Positions 8,274-16,568 of a stretch of DNA of 48,935 bases are shown here, piece by piece. Position 1 is the first letter of the stretch. Each line of letters opens with the position of its first letter. The notes beneath the pieces are model-generated. The model was not told the origin of the DNA. It saw only the letters and a list, made by a program, of their open reading frames with translations, and did not search any database. The stretch is taken from the NCBI GenBank assembly GCA_964458085.1, contig CAYWFF010000005.1, forward strand, positions 1 through 48,935, in the 5' to 3' direction. The DNA is from CAYWFF01 sp964458085. Lineage in GTDB: Bacteria > Patescibacteriota > Microgenomatia > UBA8517. Made by a program: the position numbers and the translations under genes.

Positions 8274-8510
8274 TTATTTTGTAATCAGCTTTGAAAGTGA
8301 GCTTTTTAGACGCGCTGCTTTATTTTGATGGATATAATGTTCTTTAGTTGCCCGGTCAAGCGCAGCTGAAGCTTTTTTGACGCTATCTGTTGATTTCTCC
8401 TTTTTTGCCAGGCGTATAAGTGTTTCCACGTTAGTCCAACGCCTTGTGTTTACATTGGCTTTTCTTTTTGAGGAGCGAAGCGCCCTTGCTGCTGTTTTTG
8501 TAACTGGCAT
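8274..8510 (-). CDS. rpsT: 30S ribosomal protein S20
   Basis: The 78-residue, strongly basic, all-helical protein matches S20. It begins MPVTKTAARALRSSKRKANVN and carries the second-helix pattern LIRLAKKEKSTDSVKKASAALDRATKEHYIHQNKAARLKSSLSKLI. S20 binds 16S rRNA early in assembly of the 30S body. It is transcribed away from murJ, so the 81 bases between them hold both promoters. The pilN operon lies 202 bases downstream on the same strand and appears separately transcribed. Confidence 0.95.
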   Translation of the reverse strand: MPVTKTAARALRSSKRKANVNTRRWTNVETLIRLAKKEKSTDSVKKASAALDRATKEHYIHQNKAARLKSSLSKLITK

Positions 8511-8558
8511 ATTTGTATAAACTTATATTAGATAGTTCACTGTTTCTCAGTTTGTGAG

Positions 8559-8564
8559 TATAAT
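8559..8564 (+). promoter_or_regulatory. Candidate -10 box for murJ
   Basis: A perfect TATAAT lies 27 bases before the murJ ATG. A second possible box, TAAAAT at 8575-8580, lies 11 bases before it. Confidence 0.5.
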
Positions 8565-8591
8565 CGAACAAGCGTAAAATAGCAAATTTAT

Positions 8592-10319
8592 ATGGTCAAT
8601 AAGCTACTTTCAAAAAGCAAAGAGTTACTCACCGGTCCCCAAGTTAGCGTTTTGTCTGCTGCCTCTATTATTATGCTTATGATTATAGCTTCAAGAGTAT
8701 TAGGTTTGGTAAGACAGAGAGTTCTTGCACATTTCTTTGCTCCGCAGGAGCTGGCTCTTTTTTTTGCTGCCTTTAGATTACCTGACTTAGTGTTTGAAGT
8801 TTTAGTTTTCGGCACCTTTTCTTCTGCATTTATTCCTGTTTTTACAAAAGCACTTGATAAAGGTAAGGAAGAGGCTTGGGATGTGGCTGCAACCGTAGTA
8901 AATATCGGACTATCGGTTTTTATTTTATTGGCTCTTATAGTGGGTTTGGGAGCAAATCCTCTTTATAGCCTTTTTGCTCCCGGTTTTTCAGGAATGGAAC
9001 GCGACACCATAGTCCAACTGACACGTATACTTTTTGCTGCGCAAGGGTTTTTTGTGGTCAGCTATGTTTTGACAGGTGTATTGGAATCTCTCAGGCGTTT
9101 TCTGGTTCCGGCTTTGGCACCGCTTTTTTATAATCTGGGAATTATTGGAGGAACTATCTTTCTCTCTGAACCTTTTGGTCTTATGGGACCTGTAATAGGT
9201 GTTGTTGCGGGTGCTTTTGCTCATTTTGCTATTCAGCTCCCGCTTGCATTTAAGCTCGGATTTCGTTTTCACTCTTCTTGGAAAGTAACTGATAACGTCA
9301 GGAAAATCGGTAAACTGGCACTACCGAGAGTCGTCGAAGTGTCTTTCTTGCAGCTTTCAAAACTGGCAGAGCTTTATTTTTCCTCACTTATTTCAACAGC
9401 ATCTTATGCTTACTACACTTTTGGCAATACATTACAACTTTTACCGGTTGGTTTGTTCGGAACTTCTATTGCAAAAGCAGCACTACCTACCCTTGCGCGA
9501 GAATCTGATGATCCGAAAGCGTTTTCCAAAACACTTTTTTCAGCTTTAAACCAGTTGATCTTTTTAGCGCTCCCGATTGCAACTATCCTTATCGTGCTTC
9601 GCGTTCCCGTCGTCAGGCTTGTGTACGGAACGGATATTTTCAGTTGGAACGCTACGCTGGAAACCGGTTATGTTTTGAGCGCGTTTGCGGTCGGGGTTGT
9701 TTTTCAGGCAGGGATTGCGTTGTTGGCACGATCGTTTTATGCCCTTCATGACACTAAAACACCGGTAAAAATTTCCATTATAGCGATTTTACTGACCGTT
9801 ATTCTTGATTTTGTCTTCATTCGGATTTTAGGTTTATCGGTGTGGGGACTCGCTTTGGCATTTACTATTGGTGCAGCTTTTCAAGCCATTTCCCTTTTTT
9901 TACTTATAAACAGAAAAATTGTCAAAAGACCGTTAACCGAGCTCCTTAATCCCATATTAAAACTGGTGTTTGCTGCTTTTAGTTCAGGTGTTGTTATGTT
10001 TTTTCTTCTTAAAATATTCGATCGTTCAGTATGGGTAAAACGATTATCCTTTTTGGGGAGACTGGAGAGCACTCGTTATTTTCCCTTTGAGAGATTTGTG
10101 CTTGACACTCGCTACACTATAAACGTCTTAGCATTAACTGTCCTGGTATCGCTTGTAGGACTTATAGTTTACATTCTAGTTGCACTTCTTTTACAATCTG
10201 CGGAAGTGCTTGTCTTTTTCAATTTAGTGAAAAGGCTTTTTACCAAACGTAAAGGTGTTTCAATACCGGAAAAAGAACAAGAGCCAATTGCGCCGACTCC
10301 AACTGAAACCGCATCGTGA
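8592..10319 (+). CDS. murJ: Lipid II flippase MurJ (MviN)
   Basis: The 575-residue polytopic protein has the MurJ N-terminal signature: ASRVLGLVRQRVLAHFF followed by FFAAFRLPDLVFEVLVFGTFSSAFIPVF. Membrane segments of the MATE-like fold follow (about 14). It flips lipid II across the cytoplasmic membrane for peptidoglycan synthesis, so this organism probably builds a peptidoglycan wall; mltG later in the window fits with this. The C-terminus is extended with a polar Glu/Pro/Thr tail (about 555-575). The gene ends in TGA, which argues against UGA recoding. It is followed by the hrcA promoter region and looks like a single-gene unit. Confidence 0.95.
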   Translation: MVNKLLSKSKELLTGPQVSVLSAASIIMLMIIASRVLGLVRQRVLAHFFAPQELALFFAAFRLPDLVFEVLVFGTFSSAFIPVFTKALDKGKEEAWDVAATVVNIGLSVFILLALIVGLGANPLYSLFAPGFSGMERDTIVQLTRILFAAQGFFVVSYVLTGVLESLRRFLVPALAPLFYNLGIIGGTIFLSEPFGLMGPVIGVVAGAFAHFAIQLPLAFKLGFRFHSSWKVTDNVRKIGKLALPRVVEVSFLQLSKLAELYFSSLISTASYAYYTFGNTLQLLPVGLFGTSIAKAALPTLARESDDPKAFSKTLFSALNQLIFLALPIATILIVLRVPVVRLVYGTDIFSWNATLETGYVLSAFAVGVVFQAGIALLARSFYALHDTKTPVKISIIAILLTVILDFVFIRILGLSVWGLALAFTIGAAFQAISLFLLINRKIVKRPLTELLNPILKLVFAAFSSGVVMFFLLKIFDRSVWVKRLSFLGRLESTRYFPFERFVLDTRYTINVLALTVLVSLVGLIVYILVALLLQSAEVLVFFNLVKRLFTKRKGVSIPEKEQEPIAPTPTETAS

Positions 10320-10343
10320 GACTATTAATATTTAATATAGGTC

Positions 10344-10373
10344 TTGACAATAAATTAGCACTCGTGGTAATCT
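10344..10373 (+). promoter_or_regulatory. hrcA operon promoter
   Basis: A perfect TTGACA -35 (10344-10349) is followed 18 bases later by TAATCT (10368-10373). The CIRCE operator lies across the spacer and -10, the position expected for repression by HrcA. Confidence 0.6.
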
Positions 10374-10381
10374 TCTGCTAA
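10355..10381 (+). promoter_or_regulatory. CIRCE operator upstream of hrcA
   Basis: The CIRCE consensus is TTAGCACTC, nine bases, GAGTGCTAA. Here the left half is perfect (10355-10363), the spacer is exactly nine bases, and the right half is TTCTGCTAA with six of nine matches. It overlaps the hrcA promoter, which gives classical HrcA autoregulation. The same arrangement recurs before dnaJ. Confidence 0.85.
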
Positions 10382-10391
10382 AGATTCGTAC

Positions 10392-10467
10392 AAAGCGCAG
10401 AGTGAAAAATGTAAAAGTACATTTTTAATTCAAATTGTTGTATGTTTTTTGCACTTTGCACTATTTC
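10392..10467 (+). promoter_or_regulatory. Structured hrcA leader with intergenic repeat
   Basis: The leader contains a perfect 9-bp hairpin, AAAAATGTA (10405-10413) with TACATTTTT (10418-10426). An outer pairing of CAAAGCGC (from about 10391) with GCACTTTG (10451-10458) encloses it with one mismatch. The last part, CACTTTGCACTATTTC (10452-10467), recurs nearly unchanged before nusA. Confidence 0.5.
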
Positions 10468-10474
10468 ATAGCTT

Positions 10475-11203
10475 ATGTCAGACGCACTTACAGCACGCCA
10501 AACTCAAATTCTAAAAGCTTTGATTGATGAATATATAAATACTGCAGTTCCTGTGGGTTCTGAAGCGTTGGAGAAAAAATACAGCCTTGGTGTTTCTCCG
10601 GCAACTATCAGAAATGAAATGTCGGCACTTACCAAACTTGGATATCTTCGTCAACCTCACACTTCTGCCGGCCGAACTCCTTCACCTAAAGCAATGAAAT
10701 TTTACGTAAGCCAGTTAATGGATGAAAAACAGATGAGTTTAACTCAAGAAGTGAAAGCAAAAGAAGATGTTTGGGATAAACGGGGGAACTTGTATGAGTT
10801 GATGGATGAAGCAACACACGTTCTGGCACACCAGACCAGAAGTCTTGCAATTTCATCCTTAAACGAAGGGAAAGTTTGGCATTCGGGTTATGCTCACATT
10901 TTTATGTATCCTGAGTTTACTGACTCACGACTGACAGCTAGCCTTTTTACTCTTTTAGAAGAAGCCGGCAGGCTGCAGGAACTTTTTTTTAAAAGAATGA
11001 GCGGTATGGCGCCAGTTGAAGTAATTTTTGGCGAGGAATTGGGGTGGAGTGATTTGGGCCCTATCGGAATTGTCGGAACCAGATTTCAAATTCAAAATCA
11101 CGAATGTGCTTTAGGAGTTGTAGGGGCAACCCGTCAGAGTTATTCTACAATAGTGCCGGCATTAAGATATTTCAGAGGTCTGGTACAGGAACTAGCACAA
11201 TAA
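10475..11203 (+). CDS. hrcA: Heat-inducible transcription repressor HrcA, short form
   Basis: The 242-residue protein has the HrcA winged-helix domain (about 1-75: ARQTQILKALIDEYI, SEALEKKYSLGVSPATIRNEMSALTKLGYL, PHTSAGRTPS). A linker and a GAF-like C-terminal domain follow (about 170-242). Typical HrcA is about 340 residues; the missing length lies in the middle, where the dimerising insert would be. HrcA represses chaperone genes at CIRCE sites, and two such sites are present in this window. It heads the hrcA-grpE-dnaK series, and grpE starts 2 bases after its stop. Confidence 0.92.
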   Translation: MSDALTARQTQILKALIDEYINTAVPVGSEALEKKYSLGVSPATIRNEMSALTKLGYLRQPHTSAGRTPSPKAMKFYVSQLMDEKQMSLTQEVKAKEDVWDKRGNLYELMDEATHVLAHQTRSLAISSLNEGKVWHSGYAHIFMYPEFTDSRLTASLFTLLEEAGRLQELFFKRMSGMAPVEVIFGEELGWSDLGPIGIVGTRFQIQNHECALGVVGATRQSYSTIVPALRYFRGLVQELAQ

Positions 11204-11205
11204 CA

Positions 11206-11679
11206 ATGGCGAAAAAGAAATCTGACAAAACCGAAGATAAGAATCGAATATTACAGGAACAGTTGGCGCGCGCCCTGGCGGATTACGACAATTTGCAAAA
11301 GCGTTTTGACCGTCAAAAAGATAGCATGCAGTCGCTGGCCAGCCTGGGTTTGATCGTAAAATTACTGCCGCTGTTAGATATGCTTGAAGAAGCGCAAAAA
11401 CATTTGCAGGACTCAGGTCTCGCAATTGCAATTACCGAATTTTATAATATTCTAAAAAGTGAAAATGTTGAAAAAATTATGCTTAACGAAGGGGATAAAT
11501 TTGATGTAGAGGTATGCGAAGCAATCGAAACAGTTTCCGGTGAAGAAGGAAAAATTGCAGAAATTGTTTTAAGCGGTTGGAGGTTTACTGATAGTCTGAT
11601 AATAAGACCTGCAAAAGTAAAAGTAGGAAAGAAAGAAAATACTACGAAAACTATAAATGAAACAAATAGACACGAATAA
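11206..11679 (+). CDS. grpE: Nucleotide exchange factor GrpE
   Basis: The product is 157 residues from the ATG at 11206, just after the hrcA stop. An upstream in-frame ATG at 11104 would overlap hrcA heavily and is unlikely. The N-terminal helical part contains ARALADYDNLQKRFDRQKDS. The C-terminal beta domain contains VEVCEAIETVSGEEGKIAEIVLSGW and ends in the RPAKVKV strand typical of GrpE. It releases ADP from DnaK and acts as its thermosensor. It is short compared with the roughly 200 residues usual in bacteria, mainly at the N-terminus. Confidence 0.9.
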   Translation: MAKKKSDKTEDKNRILQEQLARALADYDNLQKRFDRQKDSMQSLASLGLIVKLLPLLDMLEEAQKHLQDSGLAIAITEFYNILKSENVEKIMLNEGDKFDVEVCEAIETVSGEEGKIAEIVLSGWRFTDSLIIRPAKVKVGKKENTTKTINETNRHE

Positions 11680-11730
11680 AAAACTTATTTACAGATTTCG
11701 TATTTATTCGTATCATTCGTATAGAAATCG
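11672..11730 (+). repeat. TTCGTAT direct repeats and hairpins before dnaK
   Basis: Three copies of TTCGTAT start at 11697, 11707 and 11716. ACGAATAAA (11672-11680) can pair with TTTATTCGT (about 11703-11711), and GATTTC can pair with GAAATC across the repeats. The last copy lies where the -35 box of the dnaK promoter would fall. The role is unknown. Confidence 0.6.
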
Positions 11731-11738
11731 TAGATTAG

Positions 11739-11744
11739 TATAAT
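11739..11744 (+). promoter_or_regulatory. -10 box of a dnaK promoter, near-leaderless
   Basis: A perfect TATAAT ends 8 bases before the dnaK ATG, so a transcript from it would begin at or next to the start codon. There is no ribosome-binding site in the 8 bases. The candidate -35 is TTCGTA at 11716-11721. Confidence 0.6.
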
Positions 11745-11752
11745 AAAAATAT

Positions 11753-13669
11753 ATGGGAAAAATTATTGGTATAGATTTAGGAACAACTAATTCAGTGGTG
11801 TCAGTAATGGAAGGCGGGCAACCGAAAGTCATTCCTGCTGCTGATACCGGCAGAAATATCACTCCGTCGGTTGTTGAACCTGTGAAAAATTTAGTAGGTG
11901 ATGTTGCCAAGCGGCAAATGATCTTAAATCCTAAAAACACTATTTACTCTGTAAAACGGCTTATGGGCAGAAGAGCTGATGATAAAGAAGTTAAAAGAAC
12001 AGAAAATATGGTGCCGTATGACATTAAAGCCGGAAAAGACGGTGGAGCTGTCGTTGAAGTCGAAGGAAAAACTTACACTCCTCAGGAAATTTCTGCGCGG
12101 GTTTTGATGAAACTTAAAAAAGATGCAGAGCAATATCTGGGTGAGTCGGTAGACTCTGCAGTAATTACTGTTCCTGCGTATTTTGACGATTCTCAAAGAC
12201 AGTCAACGAAGCAGGCGGGAGAAATTGCAGGACTAAAAGTTGAGCGCATTATTAACGAACCAACCGCAGCCGCTCTTGCATACGGTTTAGACAAGAAAAA
12301 GGCAGAAAAAATAGCAGTATACGATTTGGGTGGGGGGACTTTTGATATTTCCATACTCGAACTTGGAGAAGGAGTGTTTGAAGTCAAATCAACCAATGGC
12401 GATACACACTTGGGTGGTGATGATTTTGATGAAGTGATTGTGGATTATATTGTTTCAGAATTCAAAAAAGATACGGCTGTCGATTTGAAAGCTGACAAGC
12501 AAGCACTGCAAAGAGTCAGAGACGCAGCCGAAAAAGCAAAGATTGAATTATCAGCCGCTCAGGAAACAGAAATTAATCAGCCATACATTACTCAAAAAGA
12601 CGGCCAGCCTATGCATTTGACAATGAAACTTAGTCGGTCCAAATTGGAAAATTTGGTTGATGACTTAATCCAAAAAACAATGGATCCCGTAAAGGACGCT
12701 TTGAAGGACGCGAAATTGGAGGCAAAAGATATTGATGAAATTATTTTGGTCGGCGGTATGACCCGAATGCCGAAGGTTGTGGAAACTGTTAAGGATTTTT
12801 TCGGTAAAGAACCGAATAAATCAGTGAACCCCGATGAAGTAGTTGCCATAGGTGCCGCAATTCAAGGCGGAGTTTTGGGAGGCGAAGTTAAAGATATTTT
12901 ACTTCTTGATGTAACTCCGCTTACCCTTGCTATCGAAACTATGGGAAGTGTGGCAACCCCTATGATTACCAGAAATACAACTATCCCTGCTTCAAAAACC
13001 GAAGTGTTTTCAACTGCAGCTGATAATCAGACTCAGGTCGAAATTCATGTGACTCAGGGAGAGCGGCCTCTCGCCGCTGACAATAAATCCCTCGGCCGCT
13101 TTATATTGGACGGTATTCCTCCTTCCCCTCGGGGAGTTCCTCAAATCGAAGTTATTTTTGATATCGATTCAAACGGTATTTTGACAGTTACAGCCAAAGA
13201 CAAAGCAACCGGTAAGAGCCAAAACATTAAAATTACCGGCGCGGTGGGTCTGTCGGACGAAGAAGTAGAAAAGATGCAAAAGGAAGCCGAAGCTCACAAA
13301 GCTGAGGACGAGAAAAAAGCACAAGCAATTCAGGCTAGAAATCAAGCGGATTCCATGGTAAACGCAGCTGAAAAAGCTCTTAAAGATGCGGGAGATAAAG
13401 CTCCGGCAGAAATAAAAACAAAAGTAGAAGAAAAGGTTAAAGCAGTTAAAGACATATTGGCAAAAGAAGATGCTGATAAAGACGCCATTGAAGCCGTTAC
13501 CAAAGACCTATCCGACACATTAAGTGAAATCGGCCAAGCGATGTATTCTGCAGAGCAGAATACTCCACAACCCGAAGCTGCCGAAGCTCCTACTGAGGAA
13601 AATAAAGAAGAGAAAAAAGAAGGTAAGAAGAAAGATGGAGAAGTTGAAGAAGGGGAAGTGGTTGGATAA
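11753..13669 (+). CDS. dnaK: Chaperone Hsp70, DnaK
   Basis: The 638-residue protein is full length. It has the nucleotide-binding motifs IGIDLGTTNSVV (about 5-16), YDLGGGTFDISILELG and the VGGMTRMPKV phosphate-binding segment. The substrate-binding domain follows (about 385-500), then a helical lid and a charged Glu/Lys tail (DGEVEEGEVVG). It folds and protects proteins with DnaJ and GrpE. The gene follows grpE by 73 bases and has its own TATAAT, so it may be read both from the hrcA promoter and independently. Its partner dnaJ is separated from it by an inverted three-gene block. Confidence 0.97.
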   Translation: MGKIIGIDLGTTNSVVSVMEGGQPKVIPAADTGRNITPSVVEPVKNLVGDVAKRQMILNPKNTIYSVKRLMGRRADDKEVKRTENMVPYDIKAGKDGGAVVEVEGKTYTPQEISARVLMKLKKDAEQYLGESVDSAVITVPAYFDDSQRQSTKQAGEIAGLKVERIINEPTAAALAYGLDKKKAEKIAVYDLGGGTFDISILELGEGVFEVKSTNGDTHLGGDDFDEVIVDYIVSEFKKDTAVDLKADKQALQRVRDAAEKAKIELSAAQETEINQPYITQKDGQPMHLTMKLSRSKLENLVDDLIQKTMDPVKDALKDAKLEAKDIDEIILVGGMTRMPKVVETVKDFFGKEPNKSVNPDEVVAIGAAIQGGVLGGEVKDILLLDVTPLTLAIETMGSVATPMITRNTTIPASKTEVFSTAADNQTQVEIHVTQGERPLAADNKSLGRFILDGIPPSPRGVPQIEVIFDIDSNGILTVTAKDKATGKSQNIKITGAVGLSDEEVEKMQKEAEAHKAEDEKKAQAIQARNQADSMVNAAEKALKDAGDKAPAEIKTKVEEKVKAVKDILAKEDADKDAIEAVTKDLSDTLSEIGQAMYSAEQNTPQPEAAEAPTEENKEEKKEGKKKDGEVEEGEVVG

Positions 13670-13672
13670 AAA

Positions 13673-13792
13673 GTGAATGAACGATTAGAAAATAAATCTG
13701 CTCCAACCAAAAAAAAGATATCTTCATACAGATTAAAGCTAAAGTCGGAAGATTGGGAAAAAATAAACAGCAGGGTTAAAATCTTTGATTAG
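13673..13792 (+). CDS. Possible small basic protein after dnaK
   Basis: A 39-residue open frame begins with GTG 4 bases after the dnaK stop (an ATG is not available in this frame) and ends in TAG. The product is Lys/Ser-rich with KISSYRLKLKSEDWEKINS in its second half. The close spacing would suit translational coupling, but the frame is short, the start is GTG and I recognise no family. It could also be a chance frame or the remnant of a gene cut when the neighbouring inverted block arrived. Confidence 0.25.
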   Translation: MNERLENKSAPTKKKISSYRLKLKSEDWEKINSRVKIFD

Positions 13793-13826
13793 TTAGGGAT
13801 TCCTCAAGTATAAGGTGCTTGCTATG

Positions 13827-14444
13827 TTATCGTAACAAAATACCATTTAATATTTTTGAAGTCTCTAAACTATTTTTTATTCTAATGTAATCAACTCCGA
13901 AGTTTTTTAGATTATTATTTTTGTCTTCACTATCATCAATAAGTACACAGTCACTTGGTCTTAAAGTATTTACCTTTAGATATTCAGAAAAAAACATACT
14001 TTCTCCATTCAAAAAGTCTTCTTTTAAAGCTTTCATTTCCCAGGAGCTTAGTATCCCATCAAATAGTTTATTAAGTTTAAGACTTGGAACGGTGAAGCGG
14101 GTAAAAGTATCCATGTTATCGGTTGCAAGTACTATTTTTATAGCTTTTTGTTGTAATTCCCCGATAATTTTAAAGACTTGTTTGTCCGCGAATTCAATGT
14201 GTTTTGCACTTTTGATTAATTCTTTGAGAATAAACCGTGAACTGATATGAGTATCTCGGGCGATAACTTGAGAAATAACTTCTGATGTATAGACACCTCT
14301 CATCCAAGGCCCGATTAAGTCCTTATTTTTTATAAAACATGAAGTAGTGATTGCTTTATATATATTTTCATTTTTCGCTTCTAAATCTTGCCAGAAGGTA
14401 TTCTCGGATAAAGTTTTATACCAATCCAAAAATACAACTTTCAT
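13827..14444 (-). CDS. HAD-superfamily hydrolase
   Basis: The product is 205 residues from the ATG at 14444. An in-frame ATG at 14471 would overlap the previous gene and adds residues outside the domain. HAD motifs are all visible. Motif I is VVFLDWYKTLS, with nucleophile Asp7 and Tyr9 in place of the second Asp, as in haloacid-dehalogenase-type members. Motif II is VLATDN, motif III is a Lys in SSWEMKALKEDF, and motif IV is CVLIDDSEDK. A helical cap lies between I and II. The substrate cannot be told from sequence. It is the third gene of the inverted block with a GNAT and a CaiB/BaiF protein, 10 bases after the GNAT stop. Confidence 0.8.
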   Translation of the reverse strand: MKVVFLDWYKTLSENTFWQDLEAKNENIYKAITTSCFIKNKDLIGPWMRGVYTSEVISQVIARDTHISSRFILKELIKSAKHIEFADKQVFKIIGELQQKAIKIVLATDNMDTFTRFTVPSLKLNKLFDGILSSWEMKALKEDFLNGESMFFSEYLKVNTLRPSDCVLIDDSEDKNNNLKNFGVDYIRIKNSLETSKILNGILLR

Positions 14445-14454
14445 AAAGTGGTAA

Positions 14455-15393
14455 TTACCATATATCTCCACCCATTAAAAGCCAACTTTCTGCATTAAGA
14501 AATGAGTCGCGTACAGTATGTTTGTGGATTTTGACAGTGAGATAGTTGTGAGACCGGTCTGGCTGACGTTTGTATCCTAGAGCAGAGAGCATAGAATGCC
14601 AACTGATGTTGTCTAAAATATTGATGACAATAAACGCTTTCCTGTTGTTTTTCAGTAATTGTTCCACGCCACTAATTACTTCAGGATAGTTAGTAAACGG
14701 AATGCCAATGATATCCAACAAATCCACCCGGAGATCGTGAAGTCGTACAACAATAAAACCTATTGGTATTTGTGGTGACTTTATTTGATAAATCTTGTAA
14801 CTATGGGCAGGCCTTTTTATATAACGCCATTTAACGTACTCTACTGGTTTGTAAATCCTAATAAAATTATCTGAGAAAGCTTCATATTTATCAGGGAATG
14901 AACCGATTTCTTTGAAAGTTATATCTGATGGCTTTGAGAAAAAAACACTTTTGATATATTTTGCGAACTTACCTACGATTTTATATCCATATTCATTTGC
15001 ATATTTATCTACTTTAATCCCTTGTTCATTTGAAAAACCGAAAGACAATACAAATTTTGACTTACGTACATCTTGGTAGAGTTTTTGCGAAAGCTGGGTA
15101 ATAAGACCTTTGCCACGATGTTGAGGCACTGTTGCCATGTCAAAACAAGTCAAAGCTTTGATAACGCTACTTTGATAAATAAGATTATTTTCCAGATTAG
15201 TATACTGAGAAACTAAGTTCCCTTTGTTGTCCCATGCTCCGTAATAAAACAAAGTTCTTGGAAATTGTGTATAGGCATATTTCCAACGAACAGCGCTTAT
15301 TTTGTCTTTTATTTTAAATTTAAAACACTCTTCCAATAACTTAGTGATTTGAGGTATTTGATCCTTAGAGTATGGTTTAACATTAAATTCCAT
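14455..15393 (-). CDS. GNAT-family acyltransferase
   Basis: The 312-residue protein has the acetyl-CoA binding motif A, MATVPQHRGKGLITQL, at about 86-101. A second half (about 170-300) may be another, degenerate GNAT fold. The C-terminus ESWLLMGGDIW resembles the W-x-L-x-x-GD ending seen in GNAT proteins of polysaccharide and cell-surface gene clusters. It probably moves an acyl group from CoA to an unknown amine. The gene overlaps the end of the CoA-transferase gene by 11 bases, so the two are translationally coupled, which supports a shared acyl-CoA pathway. Confidence 0.8.
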   Translation of the reverse strand: MEFNVKPYSKDQIPQITKLLEECFKFKIKDKISAVRWKYAYTQFPRTLFYYGAWDNKGNLVSQYTNLENNLIYQSSVIKALTCFDMATVPQHRGKGLITQLSQKLYQDVRKSKFVLSFGFSNEQGIKVDKYANEYGYKIVGKFAKYIKSVFFSKPSDITFKEIGSFPDKYEAFSDNFIRIYKPVEYVKWRYIKRPAHSYKIYQIKSPQIPIGFIVVRLHDLRVDLLDIIGIPFTNYPEVISGVEQLLKNNRKAFIVINILDNISWHSMLSALGYKRQPDRSHNYLTVKIHKHTVRDSFLNAESWLLMGGDIW

Positions 15394-16510
15394 ATTTATT
15401 GTTATTTTTCCCTAAACCTGGTGCTGGTATTAATTTTTTTGTATGAGGTTTGTTAAACTGTATAGGATAGCCTGGAATTATGCACTTGCCCAGCTTGTCG
15501 TGGTCTATTTTAATTAGGGCTTCATGTTTGAAGAACCAATCGTCATTTGCGATATCAGACATCTCATTTACATTTCCATATGGAATTTGTATTTTGTTCA
15601 TCTTAACTACTAATCTTTTCGTTTTAAATTTAGAAAAAACCACCTCGATGATTTCTGTAAGCAGTTTTTTATTTTCTAATCGTAGTGAATTTGTGGTAAA
15701 TTTTGTTAAATCTATTGCGTAATATTGTGAAAGAAATTTTGCAAACGAATTCCAGGTGGTGTCATTGCCACAAGCAATAGCCAAATAACCATCTAGTGTT
15801 TTGAAAACTCCAAAAGGAGCAACTGCATTATCTTGATTCTCAGGTCTTTCTGGATTTTTACCATTAATTGAATAGTCTATTAGATTATGTTCCAAAAGTT
15901 GAACACTTGTTGTTAACATAGAAACAATGATTTGTAGTCCTTCATTTGTCCGTTGCCTGTGATAGAGTGCGGAAGCTATGGCAAATGCTAAATTAACACC
16001 AGCAAAAGCGTCGGTTACGGCAGGAGCAATCTTAACAGGATTTTTTTTAGTTCCCGAAAGAGAGAGTAAACCAGATTCTGCTTGGGCAATGACATCATAG
16101 TATTTACGTGTATTTTTTTGGTCAAGACCTGAAAGGGAAGCGTAAATGATTTTTTTGTTTAGGTTACGAATAATTGGATAATCGATTTTGAGCTTGGTTT
16201 TAACATCAGGGGTAAGATTTTCTACAACCACATCAGCATTTTTACAAAGTTTATAGAAAAGGTTTCGATGTTTAGTATTTTTCAAATTTAAAGAAATGCT
16301 TTCTTTGTTTCTGTTAAGCATTTCAAAATATTCGCTCCAATTATTTTTTAGCGGCGGAAAACTACGAGAGTCGTCGGGACTATTAGGATGTTCAATTTTT
16401 ATAACCGTTGCGCCGTAGTCTGCTAAGTATCGAGTGGCAAGCGGGCCACTTAATATTTTGGTTAAATCAAGCACATTTACGCCGGAAAAAATTCCAGTTT
16501 TTGTATTCAT
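15383..16510 (-). CDS. CaiB/BaiF-family (class III) CoA-transferase
   Basis: The product is 375 residues from the ATG at 16510 (MNTKTGIFSG). A longer frame to 16606 exists, but its extra 32 residues precede the family start and cover the CIRCE operator of dnaJ, so I reject it. The family is recognised by VNVLDLTKILSGPLATRYLADYGATVIKIE, the ADVVVENLTPDV segment and the active-site region YYDVIAQAESGLLSLSG with catalytic Asp139. Class III enzymes pass CoA between organic acids. Such metabolism is uncommon in CPR bacteria, and the block is in reverse orientation between dnaK and dnaJ with an AT-rich composition, which suggests acquisition. Confidence 0.9.
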   Translation of the reverse strand: MNTKTGIFSGVNVLDLTKILSGPLATRYLADYGATVIKIEHPNSPDDSRSFPPLKNNWSEYFEMLNRNKESISLNLKNTKHRNLFYKLCKNADVVVENLTPDVKTKLKIDYPIIRNLNKKIIYASLSGLDQKNTRKYYDVIAQAESGLLSLSGTKKNPVKIAPAVTDAFAGVNLAFAIASALYHRQRTNEGLQIIVSMLTTSVQLLEHNLIDYSINGKNPERPENQDNAVAPFGVFKTLDGYLAIACGNDTTWNSFAKFLSQYYAIDLTKFTTNSLRLENKKLLTEIIEVVFSKFKTKRLVVKMNKIQIPYGNVNEMSDIANDDWFFKHEALIKIDHDKLGKCIIPGYPIQFNKPHTKKLIPAPGLGKNNNKYGI

Positions 16511-16568
16511 GTCAACTTCTCTATATCTTACTGTTATTTTTACAAAATAAAAGCTAAAGGTAAGTTGT

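Noticed and set aside
10317..10319. UGA recoding as in Gracilibacteria/Absconditabacteria
   Set aside because: TGA terminates murJ and dnaJ in sensible places, and no conserved protein here contains in-frame TGA.
11104..11205. Upstream ATG that would lengthen grpE by 34 codons
   Set aside because: It would overlap the end of hrcA by 100 bases. The ATG at 11206 begins with a typical MAKKK start and directly follows the hrcA stop.
11697..11722. CRISPR-like array from the TTCGTAT repeats
   Set aside because: Repeats are 7 bases with 2-3 base gaps, far too short for a CRISPR array, and no cas genes are present.
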